From: Sclerotinia nivalis
Taxonomy: Eukaryota; Ascomycota; Leotiomycetes; Helotiales; Sclerotiniaceae
Length of the DNA: 64,000 bases
Assembly (NCBI GenBank): GCA_029531795.1
Contig: JAPEIS010000008.1
Location: 1,550,001-1,614,000, forward strand
Direction of reading: 5' to 3'
The notes under the pieces were generated by a model. It searched no databases, was not told the DNA's origin, and worked only from the letters and a program-made list of their open reading frames with translations. Numbering within the stretch: position 1 is the first letter of the stretch; each line of letters starts with the position of its first letter. Shown piece by piece: positions 1 to 13,657 of this stretch. The position numbers and the translations under genes are program-made.

Positions 1-1700
1 GATATAGGATATCTTTTGCTATACTTGATACTAACTGAATCTTACTATTAAAAATTTTGCAGCTTCTATATCGATATATATACCATAAAACTCTTTACTA
101 GTATAAATTGATTCTTTATAGAATGATTCAATTTTAACTTCTTTGGTTATTATATAACAAAAGGATTAATTAATTAATTAATTGAATACTTCTCTTTCAT
201 TGATAGATCCTAAACTAGTAAAGAAACTGTCGTCGATCTTTTTATCGTTATCGTTGAATTCTAAATCTGCGAAAAAGACTCCTATCTCTTTATCGGATTC
301 GTTTTCGTTATTAATTGATTCCCCTTCATAATTTATTAATTATTAATCGAAACATTATTTGAAAATATAATTGTTGCCTTTTCTAAATTTCATTCTATAT
401 TGTTATCTAAATTCTTCTTGTTCTTCTTTCAAGTATTTGATAAAATGATATCCTTTCTTTTTGCAAATCCAGCATTTTAGATTATAATTTCGAAAGTTAT
501 TTCAGAAGTGGGAATTGTATCAAGAATTATAATAATATTTTCGATTAATAAAGAATATTAAATCCTTATCTTTCTTATTGATCTTTTCCCAAATATTAAT
601 GGATTGTTTCAATTGATTGATAAACCTTGATATATCCTCTTTTACATCCATATATATTATACTACATATCAGAATATCTTCATATACTTACATTAATTAT
701 ATATAAAGATATTTTGTTGAATACATCTCTAATTCAAACCTGAATTATAATTAATATAGATTTTTAATCATTAATATCAAATAATCATTTAAGAATTTAT
801 CTTTGTTCTTCTTTTGAATCTTTTTTAGAATTGTATTATTCTATTTATATAATATATAATAATAATATTAATCTCCTTCGAAATTTTGTTTGATAAAAAC
901 ATATATTTCTTTAAAGATAATTAATAGTTTTGTATAATTGATATAGAAGAATTCGAATACATTTCCTTTAAGTATAATAAGGAATACTTTGAAAAGTAAT
1001 TCTTTTGGAACTTCTATTTATTGTATCATTTTCCAAAAGATTGAAAGTTTGTAATCAAAATTATCATTATCCCTTTTGTATTTCTTATTATCGTTATAGA
1101 TTCTTGAAAGATTGATAAGTGATTAATAATTATTATTTATTCTTCCTTCTTTCTTTTTTTCTTCGTTATTATTAATATCGGATTGTTCATTTGAATCATT
1201 TCTTTTTTCTTCTTTTTCTTCTTATTGAAATATTTTTGAAAATGATTCTTTTCTAGTATTTCGATTATAATATGTAGCGATCTAATATAGACACTTTTTT
1301 GATCGGAATTTAGATAATGGAATACTATTATCTTTTAGGTATTCCTTGATCTATTGTTCTATTGATAGAATATAATCTCTTATCCTTATAACAATATAAA
1401 ATACTTAATTGGATTCTATATTGTCTTTTAGTATGAATACTCCATTAATATATAGAACTTTCCTGAGTTTTTGAAATTCTGTTTTATCAATAATACTGAA
1501 ATGCTCTAATTTGAAATCTCCGAAATCATCTTATAGGATTTCCGCAAGATTGTAATCGATAATTTGTTCTTTATTATATTGAAGATATTTGAATATAATA
1601 TAATCATTGATAACTTCAATGTTTCTATATTTATCCTTTCTTGCAATAATTTAATTTCTGAATTTCTTTTTTGCAATAGAATAATCATAACTATCAAATA
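1..1700 (-). mobile_element. RIP-degraded Ty1/copia-type retrotransposon relic (Gag and start of protease)
   Basis: Read on the minus strand, with stops ignored, this stretch gives a continuous Gag-like sequence from about 1,700 down to 330. A zinc-knuckle remnant (CWICKKKGYHFIKY, about 430-477) fits the CCHC spacing if two positions decayed to Tyr. It is followed by a Lys/Glu-rich tail typical of fungal copia Gag. At about 52-110 the minus strand reads FYGIYIDIEAA, like the active-site region of copia proteases, with the Thr-Gly of the usual D-T-G changed. The element runs off the left edge, so integrase and RT would lie outside. Stops in all frames make it dead. That it is copia rather than another LTR class is inference from these motifs. 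Confidence 0.6.
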
Positions 1701-2390
1701 ATAGATTTAGTATATTCATAATGAAAGTCTTTCTAGATATATTATTATTGTTTTCGAATTTGTAAATAATATATTTTTGAAAAGAATAAAAAAATAAAAT
1801 GGAAAAATATATTGTTTAAATCATTTGTTGAATTATAGATTTTTGAAATAATATATTTCAAAAGAAAAAAAAAAGTATATTTGTACTACAGTTTATATAC
1901 AAAATATATAATGAATATAGGAATCTAACTACTACAATAACAATCGAACTCCCTTGAGTTTTTTTCTGAAAACAATATTCAGAATTGATTCATTAGTATA
2001 CCAATATCCTAGCAAAACAAGAAAACGATATTCTTGATACCCAAATAGAAACAATATCCATTTATTTAAAGATTGATATCTCTTCAAATTGATTTAACTA
2101 ATTCTCAAAAGATCTTTCAGGAAAACGATATTCCTTAAAGATATTCAAGTCCCCTAATTTGTAATATCATTAATTAATATTGATATCGAAATAATAAGAT
2201 TCAAAGTGTAAAATACTTTAATCTATTTAATAAAACTTGATTCTTAATTATTACTATCTATATTGAAAAAACAAACTCCTTAAATATATATTGAAGGAGT
2301 TTGTACGGTCCCTTATAATCATATGATCTAATACGATCATATGATTTAACTATGGTTCATAATCATATGACTGTGATCCCGACAATTCCC
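1701..2390. other. AT-rich degraded DNA, no gene
   Basis: Nothing coding is visible. A 10-base inverted repeat (CAAACTCCTT at 2,272-2,281 and AAGGAGTTTG at 2,294-2,303) forms a hairpin. The block 2,304-2,390 repeats ATCATATGA-type words three times. This may be the end of an unrecognised element abutting the LINE fragment to its right. Confidence 0.4.
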
Positions 2391-3322
2391 TTTAATAAAG
2401 ATATAGATAATAATATAGATATCTTTTTAATTGAATATTAAGATACTTTTATAAGCATTATAGCAAAAACTATAATATTTATTTATAGATCAACATAGAG
2501 AAATCGAATTCAGTTTATATAATAGTTTTATAGTTATCATTTGAAAAAGATATCGATATACTTTGTATTTAGGAATCTTATTCTATTTCAAATATAAGGA
2601 TTCAAAATCATTTAACTTTCGATTGTTATATTGCATTAAAGAATTGGGATAAAGAGAAAAAGCAGATCTGGGAGATCGAAAAGTTTAAAACAATAATATA
2701 TATTAGAAAGAATATAGGATTTGTTATTTAGTAATATAAAGATAAAGAAAATCGGGATATTCTTTGATTTGAAGTTAATAATATTCAAGTAATCAATATA
2801 TATAAAAAGCTTAATATTCTGAAGATTATTGAATATATTATATAAAGATAGTATTCTTCAAAGAATATTATAGAAGATGATTTCAATATAAAAGATGAAT
2901 TTTTTGAATCAAATATTATATTGATAGATCAAGAATAGATATTTGTAGATTGATTTATAATCAATAGAATAGATTATATTGAAGTAGTAGAAGTTCTAAT
3001 TTATTTTATAGAATATATAATCGATTTCATTTTCTTTAATATTCTTTTTATCGAAATATTGGTATAATTGGATTTATATTATAATTTCGATTATGAAACT
3101 CAAATGAGTATCCTTCTAATGTAAGATCAAACTTTTAAAACTATTTTAAAAAATGAAATGCTAGAAAACGATTTTTCTAAATTATCCGGTATTATTCAAA
3201 ACGAAATTGTATATCTGATGGATCTAGTTCTGTATAATAGTATTAAAGAGTTAGATTAAATAATAATAGATCTTTAAAAGAACTTTGAAAGAAGTATTAA
3301 GTTAATTAGTATTCCTAAAAAG
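2391..3322 (+). mobile_element. LINE fragment A (endonuclease domain only), RIP-degraded
   Basis: This block aligns base for base, with many transitions, to 4,953-5,900 (LINE copy B). Read through its stops, it resembles the APE-type endonuclease of Tad/I-group LINEs. It shows a YIRKNIGF block at about 2,700, DFN at about 2,880 where GDFN is expected, then IDFIFFNI and a SDHxT-like FDYET at about 3,090. The match to copy B stops near 3,322, so RT, RNase H and tail are absent here. The catalytic GDFN glycine and the SDH histidine codons have been changed in the way RIP would change them. Orientation is plus, like copies B and C. Confidence 0.65.
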
Positions 3323-4952
3323 GATACAATTACTACAAATAACCATTCAATCTACATTCCTCGTCGCCGTCGTGTTTACGGTAGCTACAAGAATTTTAAG
3401 ATTGTTTTAAAAATTAGAGATATATTTCCTTTCCTTTTCAAAGTACTTGTATTTGAGAAAATGGGAATTAATATATTGTCGAAAGCGATAGTACTTTTCA
3501 TAATCAATTTCATTCGATTAAAGTAATCCTTTTCGCTTAATCTGTTTTAAAGGGCAGGTCAAAAGATTTGTTTAATATTGAATGGTTACAAAGATATTCA
3601 AATTGTTGTTTTTTTAATTATTTTCAAATGTTTTTGAGAATATCGATAAAAAGATCAAAGTTCGATAATAAGTTTATTTAGATCTTATATATATATTAAA
3701 TAATTATATAAAAACTCTTTTTATTAATTATAAAATATATAGTATTCATTTTTTGAAAGAAATGATAGATTATTTTATATAAAGATTATTATTAGAAAAC
3801 GAAATGAAAATATGAATTTAATAGAAAATATAAAAAATAACGAAAACGAAATCTTTTTATATAAGGGTTTTAAAAATCTCGAAAATTATTGGGTTTGGTA
3901 TTTGATTTACAAAATCTATTTTTTCTAAAAATAAAAGGTTTTTTGTAATTAAAATAATAATAAAAATAAAGGATTATTGGATTTTAATTATAGTTAATCT
4001 TGGAATTCTATTAGTTTGCAAAAATTCTTATATTTTAAAATAGATATTGTAGATTGTTATTATTGATATTCTGAAAGATAAAATGCTGGATATCATTTTC
4101 ATTTGTATTGATTGGGTAATTCGAGTATATTTAAAGGAAATCAAGGATACTTTATTATTATAATGTAATGTCGAATATATTCAAAGGGAATTCGGTTGTA
4201 ATAAGGTTATTATATTAAAAATCTAGTATTTCTATTTAATTATAGAAATCCTAAAAGCGATCTAGAGTTTTCAAAATAAGAAATCTATTATTGAAAAATT
4301 TTTTATAAATGAAGTTTATTATTAAATCAAATAGATTTTAGTACAATGTTTTCTTAATAGGTTTAATTACAATTCTTTGATTAGGGTATAAATTGTTTAT
4401 TTCAGGGTATTGATTTTAATCTTCTAGGTATTCGAAGTATTTCCTTTTTTATAAGTATTAATTAAGAAATCCAGATTTGAATTTTATAAAATTGATTGTT
4501 AGAAGTATTATAATATTTGTTATTATTATAAGATCTTTAGATACAACAATTGTAATATATTAATCACAATATACAATGGATTTGTTTATATTCAGTATAT
4601 CAAATCTGTTAAATATATAGACTGTTGGGGATTATATTTGGTAGGCTATTTTCAATATTCGGCTATTTTTAAAATTGTAAATGGAAAAATAATCAAATAC
4701 TTTTTTTGATAAGCGAAAAAGATATATATTGTAATTATAATAGTATAAAAATTTATATTTATAATAATTCAATCAATGATAATTATCGAAATCCTGTTTT
4801 TTTTATTTATAATAGATATAATAATAATAGTTTATGAGAATACTAAATTGCTCTTTCGGAATAGTGCTAAACGAATTCTGAAATGGTATTATAAGAGAGT
4901 TTTGATTAATTTGTTTAATTTTATTACTTTCTTAATCAATAGTTTCATTTTC
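3323..4952. other. AT-rich degraded DNA with a possible small TIR element
   Basis: No gene is recognisable. A 12-base inverted repeat (TAACCATTCAAT at 3,340-3,351 and its complement at 3,577-3,588) brackets about 250 bases that include an unusually GC-rich patch near 3,360-3,390. This may be a small MITE inserted at the broken end of LINE fragment A. The stretch 3,600-4,770 gave no readable protein trace in the frames examined. A 75-codon ORF at 4,776-5,003 runs into LINE copy B and may be its decayed upstream part. Confidence 0.3.
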
Positions 4953-7900
4953 TTTAATAGGAATACAAATAATAGTATAGATATTTCCTTAATCGAATAT
5001 TAAGATACCTTTATAGGTATTATAACGAAAGTTGTAATATTTATTTATAGATCAAAATCGAATAGATCAATATAGGGAAATCGAGTTCAGTTTATATAAT
5101 AACTTTATCATTATCCTTTGAGGAAGATATCGATATGTTTTATATTTAGAAATTCTATTTTGTTTTAGATATAAGAATTCAGAATCATTTAGTTTTCGAT
5201 TGTTATGTTTTGTTAAGGAATTAGGATGAAAAGAAGAAATAGGTTTGAAAGATCGAAAGATTTAGAATAATGATGTATATTAGAAAGAGTATAGGATTTA
5301 TTATATAATAATATAGGGATAAAAAAGACCAGGATATTCTTTGATTCGAGATTAATAATATTTAGACAACCAACACACATAAAAAATTCAACATTTTGAA
5401 GATTATCGAATATATTATATAAAGATAATATTCTTCAAAAGGTATTATAAATAGTAATTTCAATACAAAGGATGAACTCTTTAAATTAGATATTATATTA
5501 ACGAATCAAGGATGGATATTTGTAAATTAGTTTATAATTAGTAGAATGAATTATATTAGAACAATAGAAGTTTCAATCTATTCTATAAAATATGCAATTG
5601 ATTTTACCTTTTTCAATATCTCTTTTACTAAAACAACAATACGATCGGGTTTATATTGTGGTTTCGATTATGAAATTCAAATTAGTATTCTTTTAATATA
5701 GAATCAAACTTTTAAAATTGTTTTAAAAAATAGAATACTAGAAAACGATCTTCTCAAATTATTTAGTATTAATCAAAACGAAATCATATATTTGATAGAC
5801 CGATCCTATATTACAATACCGAAAAACTAACCCAAATAATAATAGATTTTCAAAAGAATCTAAAGAGAAATATCAAATTAATTAATATTCTTAGAAAGAA
5901 TATAGGTCGATTGATTCTATAATAGATAATAGATTATTTTGATATTCACAAAGCATTTTTTCGAGTATATATTAAATTGTTAGAATTAAATTATATTTAT
6001 AGAAAGTTTGATAATATTATATAAAAAGCAAAGAGAGATTATTAAAGATAATAAAGATTTATATAAAATCGTTAAAAAATATAAACTAGATCTGAATCTG
6101 AAATCATTGTTTTTAATAATGATAAATTAAATGATCGAAAATATTTTACAAAAGACAGAAACCCTTTTTATAGAAATCCTAAATAGATTCAATAATATTA
6201 ACAATCTTCCTATTCAAATATAAATATCGAAATTATTATCTGTATTTTATTGATTCATCAAACTTTTATTAAAAGAAATGAAATATAATACAATCAAAAT
6301 TCAAAGTATTTCGTTTAAACTTGAAAGGATTATAATCCGAATCCTCAAAACCTATTGAAATTATATCAAAAAATATATCTTTATACTTTTTTATAAATGT
6401 TTAATACTATATTATTATTTTTTCTATTGAAAATTAATAAAGATAATTATATTTTTCAAAATGAATAAGAAGAACAAATCCTCAATATATTTGTAAAGAT
6501 TAATTGTTTTTATTTTCTATATTAACAAAAAACTAAAAAGAATGATTGTTTGATATTTAATCTGGATTGTAATCTCCTTTAATATTATTAACCTTTAATA
6601 TAGAAATGTTTTCCTAAAGAAATCGACTATAGATTTCGTTATTGTATTTATCTATAAATATAAAAACAATATTCATTAAGAAAATAAAGGTTATTATAGT
6701 TATTATAGATATCTAAAGTATATTCGATATTTTACTTTCAAAAAGATTATTAGATAGAATATACAAATAAAATTGATCGATTAGTTTTCTCAAATTGATC
6801 AGATCATTTCTAACAAACTAGAAAATCTGTATTCGATTCGAAAATGTTATTATAAAGAAACAATAGATATATTATAGGATTCTGTAAGGTTTTCTATTCT
6901 CCTTGATTTTATATATTCTATATTTGATAAAGCTTTTCAATTAGAATACTATACTCCGTTTTGAATATATTAATAATATCTATTTATTTCAGATATCTAA
7001 ATAGGTTTGGAATAATATATAACTTTTATAATAGAATATTCGGAATATTCTTCAATAGGAAAAAAGGAATCTGATTATTTTTATTTCAAAGAAACTAGAA
7101 ATGATTTATCTTTTCAAAAAACAAGAAGTATATATACTTTTGATTATTATAAATCCTGATCTTATAATTTGTCTAATAACAAATATAGAAGACGAAATTT
7201 GTTAATCAATATTAAAATAATTGAAAATCTATTTTGATCTATTTTTTATCTTTAAAAGATATATTTTTGAAAAAACAATTAAAACCTACAAGATAACTAA
7301 TTATATATATAATTTGGCCCAAATCAAAAATAGCTTTCCAATTTTTTCTTTTTGCAAAACGATAATCATTTGTATATTATCTTTTGCTTTATATAGTTCG
7401 GAGGTATAATATATTAGTAGATTCCGATCAAATCGTTTTGAAAGGGTTTTTCATAAAGCAATGATTTCGATTCATTTGAATAATTATATTTCAAAGATTG
7501 ATAAAGTAATCAATCAAATTATAAAAAGGATTTTATTGATTTGAAAAATCATTTCAACGATCAATTTGCTCCGGAATTCAAGTTTTCTATTAAAAACAAT
7601 AGTATTATAATAAATGCGAATATAATTTGTAATGAAATTTTAAACGATTGATCCCGGACATTTCATTATTCTCAGATTAGAATTTCTAAATTATCGATAA
7701 TACAAAAGTATTAAACTTTTTGAGCTTTAGGATTTTATACTAGAAGTCCTTCGATCTATTCTAACCTCTTTATATTATTCGATAGGAAATTATACAGATT
7801 CTATCAATTAGATTTCAAAAGAATAAATTATTAAAGATTTCAATAAATAATAGAAATAACTCCTTGCAAAAAATATTCTTATTTTCTTTGATAGAATTGA

Positions 7901-9181
7901 ACAATATTATCAAAGCATTAAAAAGATAAAATATACTCATTAGCTATATTATCTATAAAGATAAAATTCAAATAATATATAGAAACAAAACAATAAATTC
8001 TTTATTATACATTTTCGATATCGAAACAATCAATGTTTTGAAAAAAATACAAGCTGCAATTAAGTTTATTAGAATTTTTAAGGTAAAGATTTAGCTTTAT
8101 ATAAATAGCATTTCAGTTATTTAGTATTTGCAAAATAATACTTTCGATTTGTTACAATAGATTTTCCTATAATGCTATAAATTTATTAATCAATATAATA
8201 TTGATATCAAATAGATCTCTAATTATACCAGGATTATTGAAAGCAAAACAATAAACAAATTAATAGATATAGAAACGAAAAACAATCGGATCGATCCAGA
8301 ATCTTCAATCTTTCCTATTATTAGTAGGATCCGATTGATAACAAAAACATTACTGAAATTCGAAAAGGATATTTGATGAAAACGAAATTCGGTTATTTTA
8401 GTAAATATATATAAAAGATAGAGTTTCGATTATTCTATAACAAATCCATTTGAACTTGATTTTTCAAAAGGGATTCTATACAAATTATTATTCATTAGAA
8501 TCGATTATAAAGATTTCGTATAATATTATTAATACTTCAAATATATCAATATGAAACTCAATTGTATATATGAATATTATAAAATTTTAAAACATTTAAT
8601 CTTCTATAAAGAAAATATTCGATTCTTTATTAAATAATTATTATAGTTTTTTCTATCGTTAAATTCAGTACAAAAAGATTTCGAATACTTAGTACGTTTT
8701 TTAGTTCAATTACAAATCTTCAAAAACTTCTTTTTGAAAACCCAAAAAGGGATATTATGATTTTTAAACCTTTCTTTTATATTTTAAAACGATTTTAAAA
8801 ACTATATATTTAATCATTTTGAAGGATTATATACTAATGTTTTAAGCCGAATTGTTTACAATTGATGAATTCGAAAATACTAAAGAACATTTACTCGATT
8901 AGAAGTAACTCTTTTACTCTAAAGCTAAACCTAATTTATAGATCAATTTAATCGATAAGGAAAATTTGTTAAATAAACATTAATAAACAATATCTATAAT
9001 CTATACAATAAAATAATTCCTTTAGATTTATAAAAAAGAAGGAAAATAGAAATAAATCGGATCTCTATATATAAATATCCTCAGAACTGCCTGTCCCCAT
9101 ACCCTTCGGGAGGTTTGGGATCCCTTATAGGTCCCCACAAACGCTAAATACTATCATCATCATCATCATCATCATCATCAT
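4953..9181 (+). mobile_element. LINE copy B (Tad/I-like; endonuclease, RT, RNase H, ATC tail), RIP-degraded
   Basis: This is the longest of three related copies. Its left part matches fragment A (endonuclease). Its right part, from about 5,905, matches copy C. Near the RT end an ALYSSEV trace (7,389-7,409) corresponds to the ALYGAExW block of fungal LINE polyproteins. Downstream (7,410-7,640) the frame resembles the conserved block that follows it, which includes a PTxxLLR-type motif. An AEI..L...AAI trace near 8,020-8,090 fits an RNase H fold. The 3' end has a GC-richer UTR with a CCCTTCGGG hairpin (9,101-9,110) and nine ATC units (9,153-9,179). Tail repeats of this kind are typical of fungal LINEs. 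No open frame survives. Confidence 0.7.
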
Positions 9182-10021
9182 TCTAAAAAGGATATAGATC
9201 GATCGGTTTTATAATGAATAATAGATTGCTTTAATATTTATAAAGTATTTCTTTAAGTATATATTAAATTGTTAAAGTTAAATTATATCTACAAGGAGTT
9301 TAACAATATTATATGAAAAGCAAAAAAAGATTATTAAAGATAACGAATAGATAATATCAAAAACGATTGGGATTTATATAAAATCATTGGATAGTATAAA
9401 CTAAATCTGAATTTGAGATCATTGTGTATAATAGTAGTAGATCAAATGATTGAAGATATTTTACAAAAGATAGAAATCCTTTTTATAAAAGTTCTAAATA
9501 GATTCAATAATATTAATAATCTCTTTTTTCAAATATAGATATTGGAATTGTTGTCTGTATTTTATTGATTCATTGAGTTCTTGTTAAAGAAAATAGAATA
9601 CAATATAATCGATGTTCAGAATATCTTACTTGAATTTGATAGGATTACAATTCGAATTCTCAAAATCTATTGAAATTATATCAAAAAGTATATTCTTGTA
9701 TTTTTCTGTAAATATTTGATATTATATCATTATCTTTTCTATTAAAAGCTAATAGAAATAATTACATTTTTCAAAGTAAACCAAGAAAATAAATCTTTAA
9801 TATATTTGTGAAAATTGATTACTTTTATCTTTTATATTAGCAAAAAACTGAAAAGAATGATTGTTTAATGTTTAGTTTGGATTATAGTTTTTTTCAATAT
9901 CATTAATCTTCAATATAAAGGTATTTTTCCAAAGAAATCGATAATAGATTTTATTATTATATTTATCTATAATATAGAAATAATATTTGTTAAGAAAATT
10001 AAAATTATTATAATCATTATA

Positions 10022-11858
10022 AGTCTAGTACCCTACTTTTCGGCCACCCCCTCTTTTCGGCCACCCTAAAAAAAACCATTATATAAATTTTAAACCTTAA
10101 TAATTCAACAACTATTCTACTTCAATACAATTGTTTGTAGAATCTATTTTATAATCATTATTAAAATCATCTTTATCAATTTCACGATCCCCAACTTCAA
10201 TTTATGCCTTTCGAATAGCTTTAATCCCTGCAAACTTCGAATTCAGATTAGTTTTAAATTTTTTTTTTTTTTTGGATATAATATACTCTATTTTATATTC
10301 TAATTACTTTATTCGATATTTTACTAATATAAATACATAATCCTTAACATCAAATCCTTTCGAAATCTTTCGAAAAAGTAATCGCCGAATTGAAAGATCG
10401 ATTTCTTTTTCTCGAATTATAATATAAATATAGTTTCGAATATTATTTGTTTTTTGAAGGATTTTCCATTCAATAAAAGATACCTCTTTATTCCATTAAA
10501 ATATAGAATCATCATCTGAAAAAGGATTTTGAATAATAACCTTCTTATTATTATTCTCGAACAACAATCTGTTGAAAAAGGGTTTAATACAGTTTTGAGA
10601 TTATAAATCTAAAGCTTTCCATCTTTTCTTGATATTATAGATTATTAAACTTTTTATTCTTGTTTTCTAATAACATTCAAGAAAACTACGTTTTCCAATT
10701 GATATAGAATCTAATATAGAATTTAATTTATTGAGGTGATACCTGTATTCGTTTTTGAAAGACGAAAATATCAATAAATCCAATAATTGTAATATGTATG
10801 ATATATATAACAGTAAAAATAAAAAATGTATATTGTATTTAAAGCATTCTATTATAAATTCAATGGTTTTATAACTTCTATAACCATCCAAAATAAATAA
10901 TCTAATCTTTTTTGATCGGGAGGGGGTTGTTTGAAATATAAAGACCTTTTTCAATTATTCAAAAACTATTTTATTAATCATCTATTCATTTTCAATTACA
11001 ATAAAGTTCTAATCTTTATATAGAATGAGATCTATAAGGAACTATTGTTATTGGATTTTCGAATTTTTATAAATAACAAAAGAAAAAAGAGCTTTATCGA
11101 TTATTGAAATATATTCAATAAAAGAAATCCAAACTCTTAAATCAAACTGTTTTTTTTGAATAAAATATTATTGGAAGCTTTTTATTACTAATCTATTAAA
11201 ACCCTAACTTTCTATAATGCCTACTTCATCTATATTCTATCTGTTTTCGGATTTGATATATTTAATATTAAACAAATATAACTTTTCAAATTACTTATAA
11301 ATAATTTCACTAATTGCATTTGAAATACAAACGGAATCGATCTTATATTACCTTTTGATTCTGATTTCAAAATTCTTAATTAAAAAACTATATAATCACT
11401 TCTTTCCAAATAATAAATTATCTTCTTTTATTTCGAAAAGGTTTTCACTCATTTTCTTTATTTATCAATATATAGAACTAGTATCCAATGATTTCTATAT
11501 TAATATCTATTCTACTAATCTTTTTTTTTAAATCGGAATTATCTTTTACTAATTTTGTACATCTTTTTTATGAGATAAATAATTATAGACTCGACTTTGA
11601 AATATAATACAAGGAACTCTATATTCTAAACTATCCCAACACATAGACATACCATTTACGATCGCACCAAAAACCATAACAATATCATCTTCAGTATATG
11701 GATTCGGCATCTTGTAAATAATAATATATTCAAATTTCAGATCAATTGATTAAATAATTGTTGAATTATTAAAAGTTGAATAAAGTAAAATGCTTATAGC
11801 GATGAGTTTTTTGGGATGGCCGAAAAGAGGGGGTGGCCGAAAAGTGGAGTACTAGACT
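10022..11858 (-). mobile_element. pogo/Fot1-type DNA transposon, Flipper-like, with TIRs and TA target duplication
   Basis: The element is 1,837 bases. Imperfect terminal inverted repeats of about 46 bases start AGTCTAGTAC and contain TTTTCGGCCACCC twice. They lie at 10,022-10,066 and 11,813-11,858. TA flanks both ends (10,020-10,021 and 11,859-11,860). LINE copy B around 6,706 shows the same sequence with no insertion and one TA. A minus-strand fragment at 10,667-10,954 reads as the DDE region of a pogo transposase. Size and TIR length match what I recall of Flipper of Botrytis cinerea (about 1.84 kb, TIRs near 48 bases); identity is inferred. Internal stops make it non-autonomous, yet the CpG-rich TIRs are well preserved. 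Confidence 0.88.
10667..10954 (-). pseudogene. transposase (DDE superfamily, pogo/Fot1 type) fragment
   Basis: This 95-codon open stretch lies inside the pogo-like element. It shows RLFILDGYRSYKT, which matches the transposase block around the second catalytic Asp (usually LxLDGHxSHxT). It then shows YISYILQLLDLLIFSSFK, matching the block with the third catalytic Asp (usually HTSHxLQPLDxxxFxPLK). His and Pro positions in these motifs are replaced by Tyr, Leu and Ser, the pattern expected from C-to-T changes. Flanking sequence in the element has stops, so this is a relic rather than a gene. The CENP-B-like N-terminal DNA-binding part is not readable. Confidence 0.75.
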
Positions 11859-13657
11859 TAAATATTTAGAATATATTCAATATTTTGTTTTCAAAAAAAC
11901 TATTGAATAGAATATACAAGTAAAATTGATTGATTAGTTTTCTCAAATTGATTAGATTATTTCTAACGAATTAGGAAATCTATATCCGATTCGAAGATAT
12001 TACTACAAAGAAACGATAAATATACTACAGGATTTTACAAAACTCTTTGTTCTTTCTAATCCTATATATTTTATACTTAATAGAATTTCTCAATCAAAAT
12101 ACTATATTTCGGTTTGGATATATTAACGATATCTATCTATTTCAGATATCTAAATAGATCCAGAATAATATATAACTTTTATAATAAAATATTCGAGATA
12201 TCTTTTAATAGGGAAAAAGGAATCTAATTGTTTTTATTTTAAAGAAACTAAAAATAATTCATTTTTTTAGAAAACAAAAAGTATATATACCTTCGATTAT
12301 TATAAATCCAGATTTTATAATCAATTTAATAACAAATACAGAAAACGAAATCTATCAATCAATATTAAAATGATTGAGAATCTATTTCGATCGATTCTTT
12401 ATCTTCAAAAATAATATATTTCTGAAAGAATAATTAAAATCTATAAAATAATTAATTATATATATAATTTGATTTAAATCAGAAATAATTCTTTAATTTT
12501 CTTTCTTTATAAAACAGTAATTATATATATATTATCCTTTATTCTATATAGATCGAAGATATAATATACTGATGGATTCCGATTAAATTGTTTCGAAGGG
12601 ATTCTCCACAAAATAATGATTTCGATTCGTTTGGGCAGATATATTTTAAAGATTGATAAAGTAATTAATCAAATTACAAAAGAGATTTTATCGATTTGAA
12701 GAACCATTCCAATAATTAATTTGCTCCAGGATTTAAACTTTTTATCAGAAATAATAATATTACAATAAATACGAATTCGATCTATAATAAAACTTCGAAC
12801 GATTGATTTCGAATATTTTATTATTTTTAGATTAGAATCTTTAGATTATCGATAATATAAAGATATAAAGTTCTTTGAGCTTTGAGATTTTATATCAAAA
12901 ACTTTTCGATCTATTTTAGTCTTTTTATATTACTCAATGAAAGACTATACAGATTCTATCAATCGAATCTCAAAAGAATAAATTGTTAAAGAATTCAATG
13001 AATAATAGAATTGGCTTTGTGCAAAAGATATCTTTATCTTTTTTAATAGAATTGAATAATACTATTAGAATATCAAGAAAGTAAAATATAATTATACTAT
13101 TTACAAAAACAAAAATCAAATAATATATAAAAATGAAACGATAAATCCTTTATTATATATTTTCAATATTGAAATAATCAATACTTTGAAAAGAATATAA
13201 ATTGCAATTGAGCTTATTAGAATTTCTGGAATAAGGATCTAGTTTTATATAAATAGCATTTCAGTTATCTAATACTTACAAGATAATATTTTCGATTTAT
13301 TATAATAGATCTTTTTGTAATATTATGAATTTATCGATTAATATAATATTGATATCAAATGAGCCTTTGATTATACCGAGATTATTGAAAACGAAACAAT
13401 GAACAAACTAGTAGATACAGAAGCGAAGAGTAATTAGATCTATTTAGGATTTACAGTTCTTTTTATTATCAATAAAATCCGATCAATAATAAGAGTATTA
13501 TTAAAATTCGAAAAAGATATCTAATAAAAGCGAAATTCGATTACTCTAATAAGTATATATAGAAAATAAAGTTTCGGTTATTCTATAACGAATCTATCTG
13601 AATTCAATTTCTCAAAGGGAATTTTATATAAACTATTATCTATTAGAATCGATTATA

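Noticed and set aside
7221..7409. 62-codon plus-strand ORF as a gene
   Set aside because: It is a surviving open stretch of the LINE polyprotein (ALYxxEV block), not an independent gene.
9153..9181. ATC repeats at 9,153, 15,324 and 20,386 as CRISPR-like or array repeats
   Set aside because: They are trinucleotide tails at LINE 3' ends; there are no spacers.
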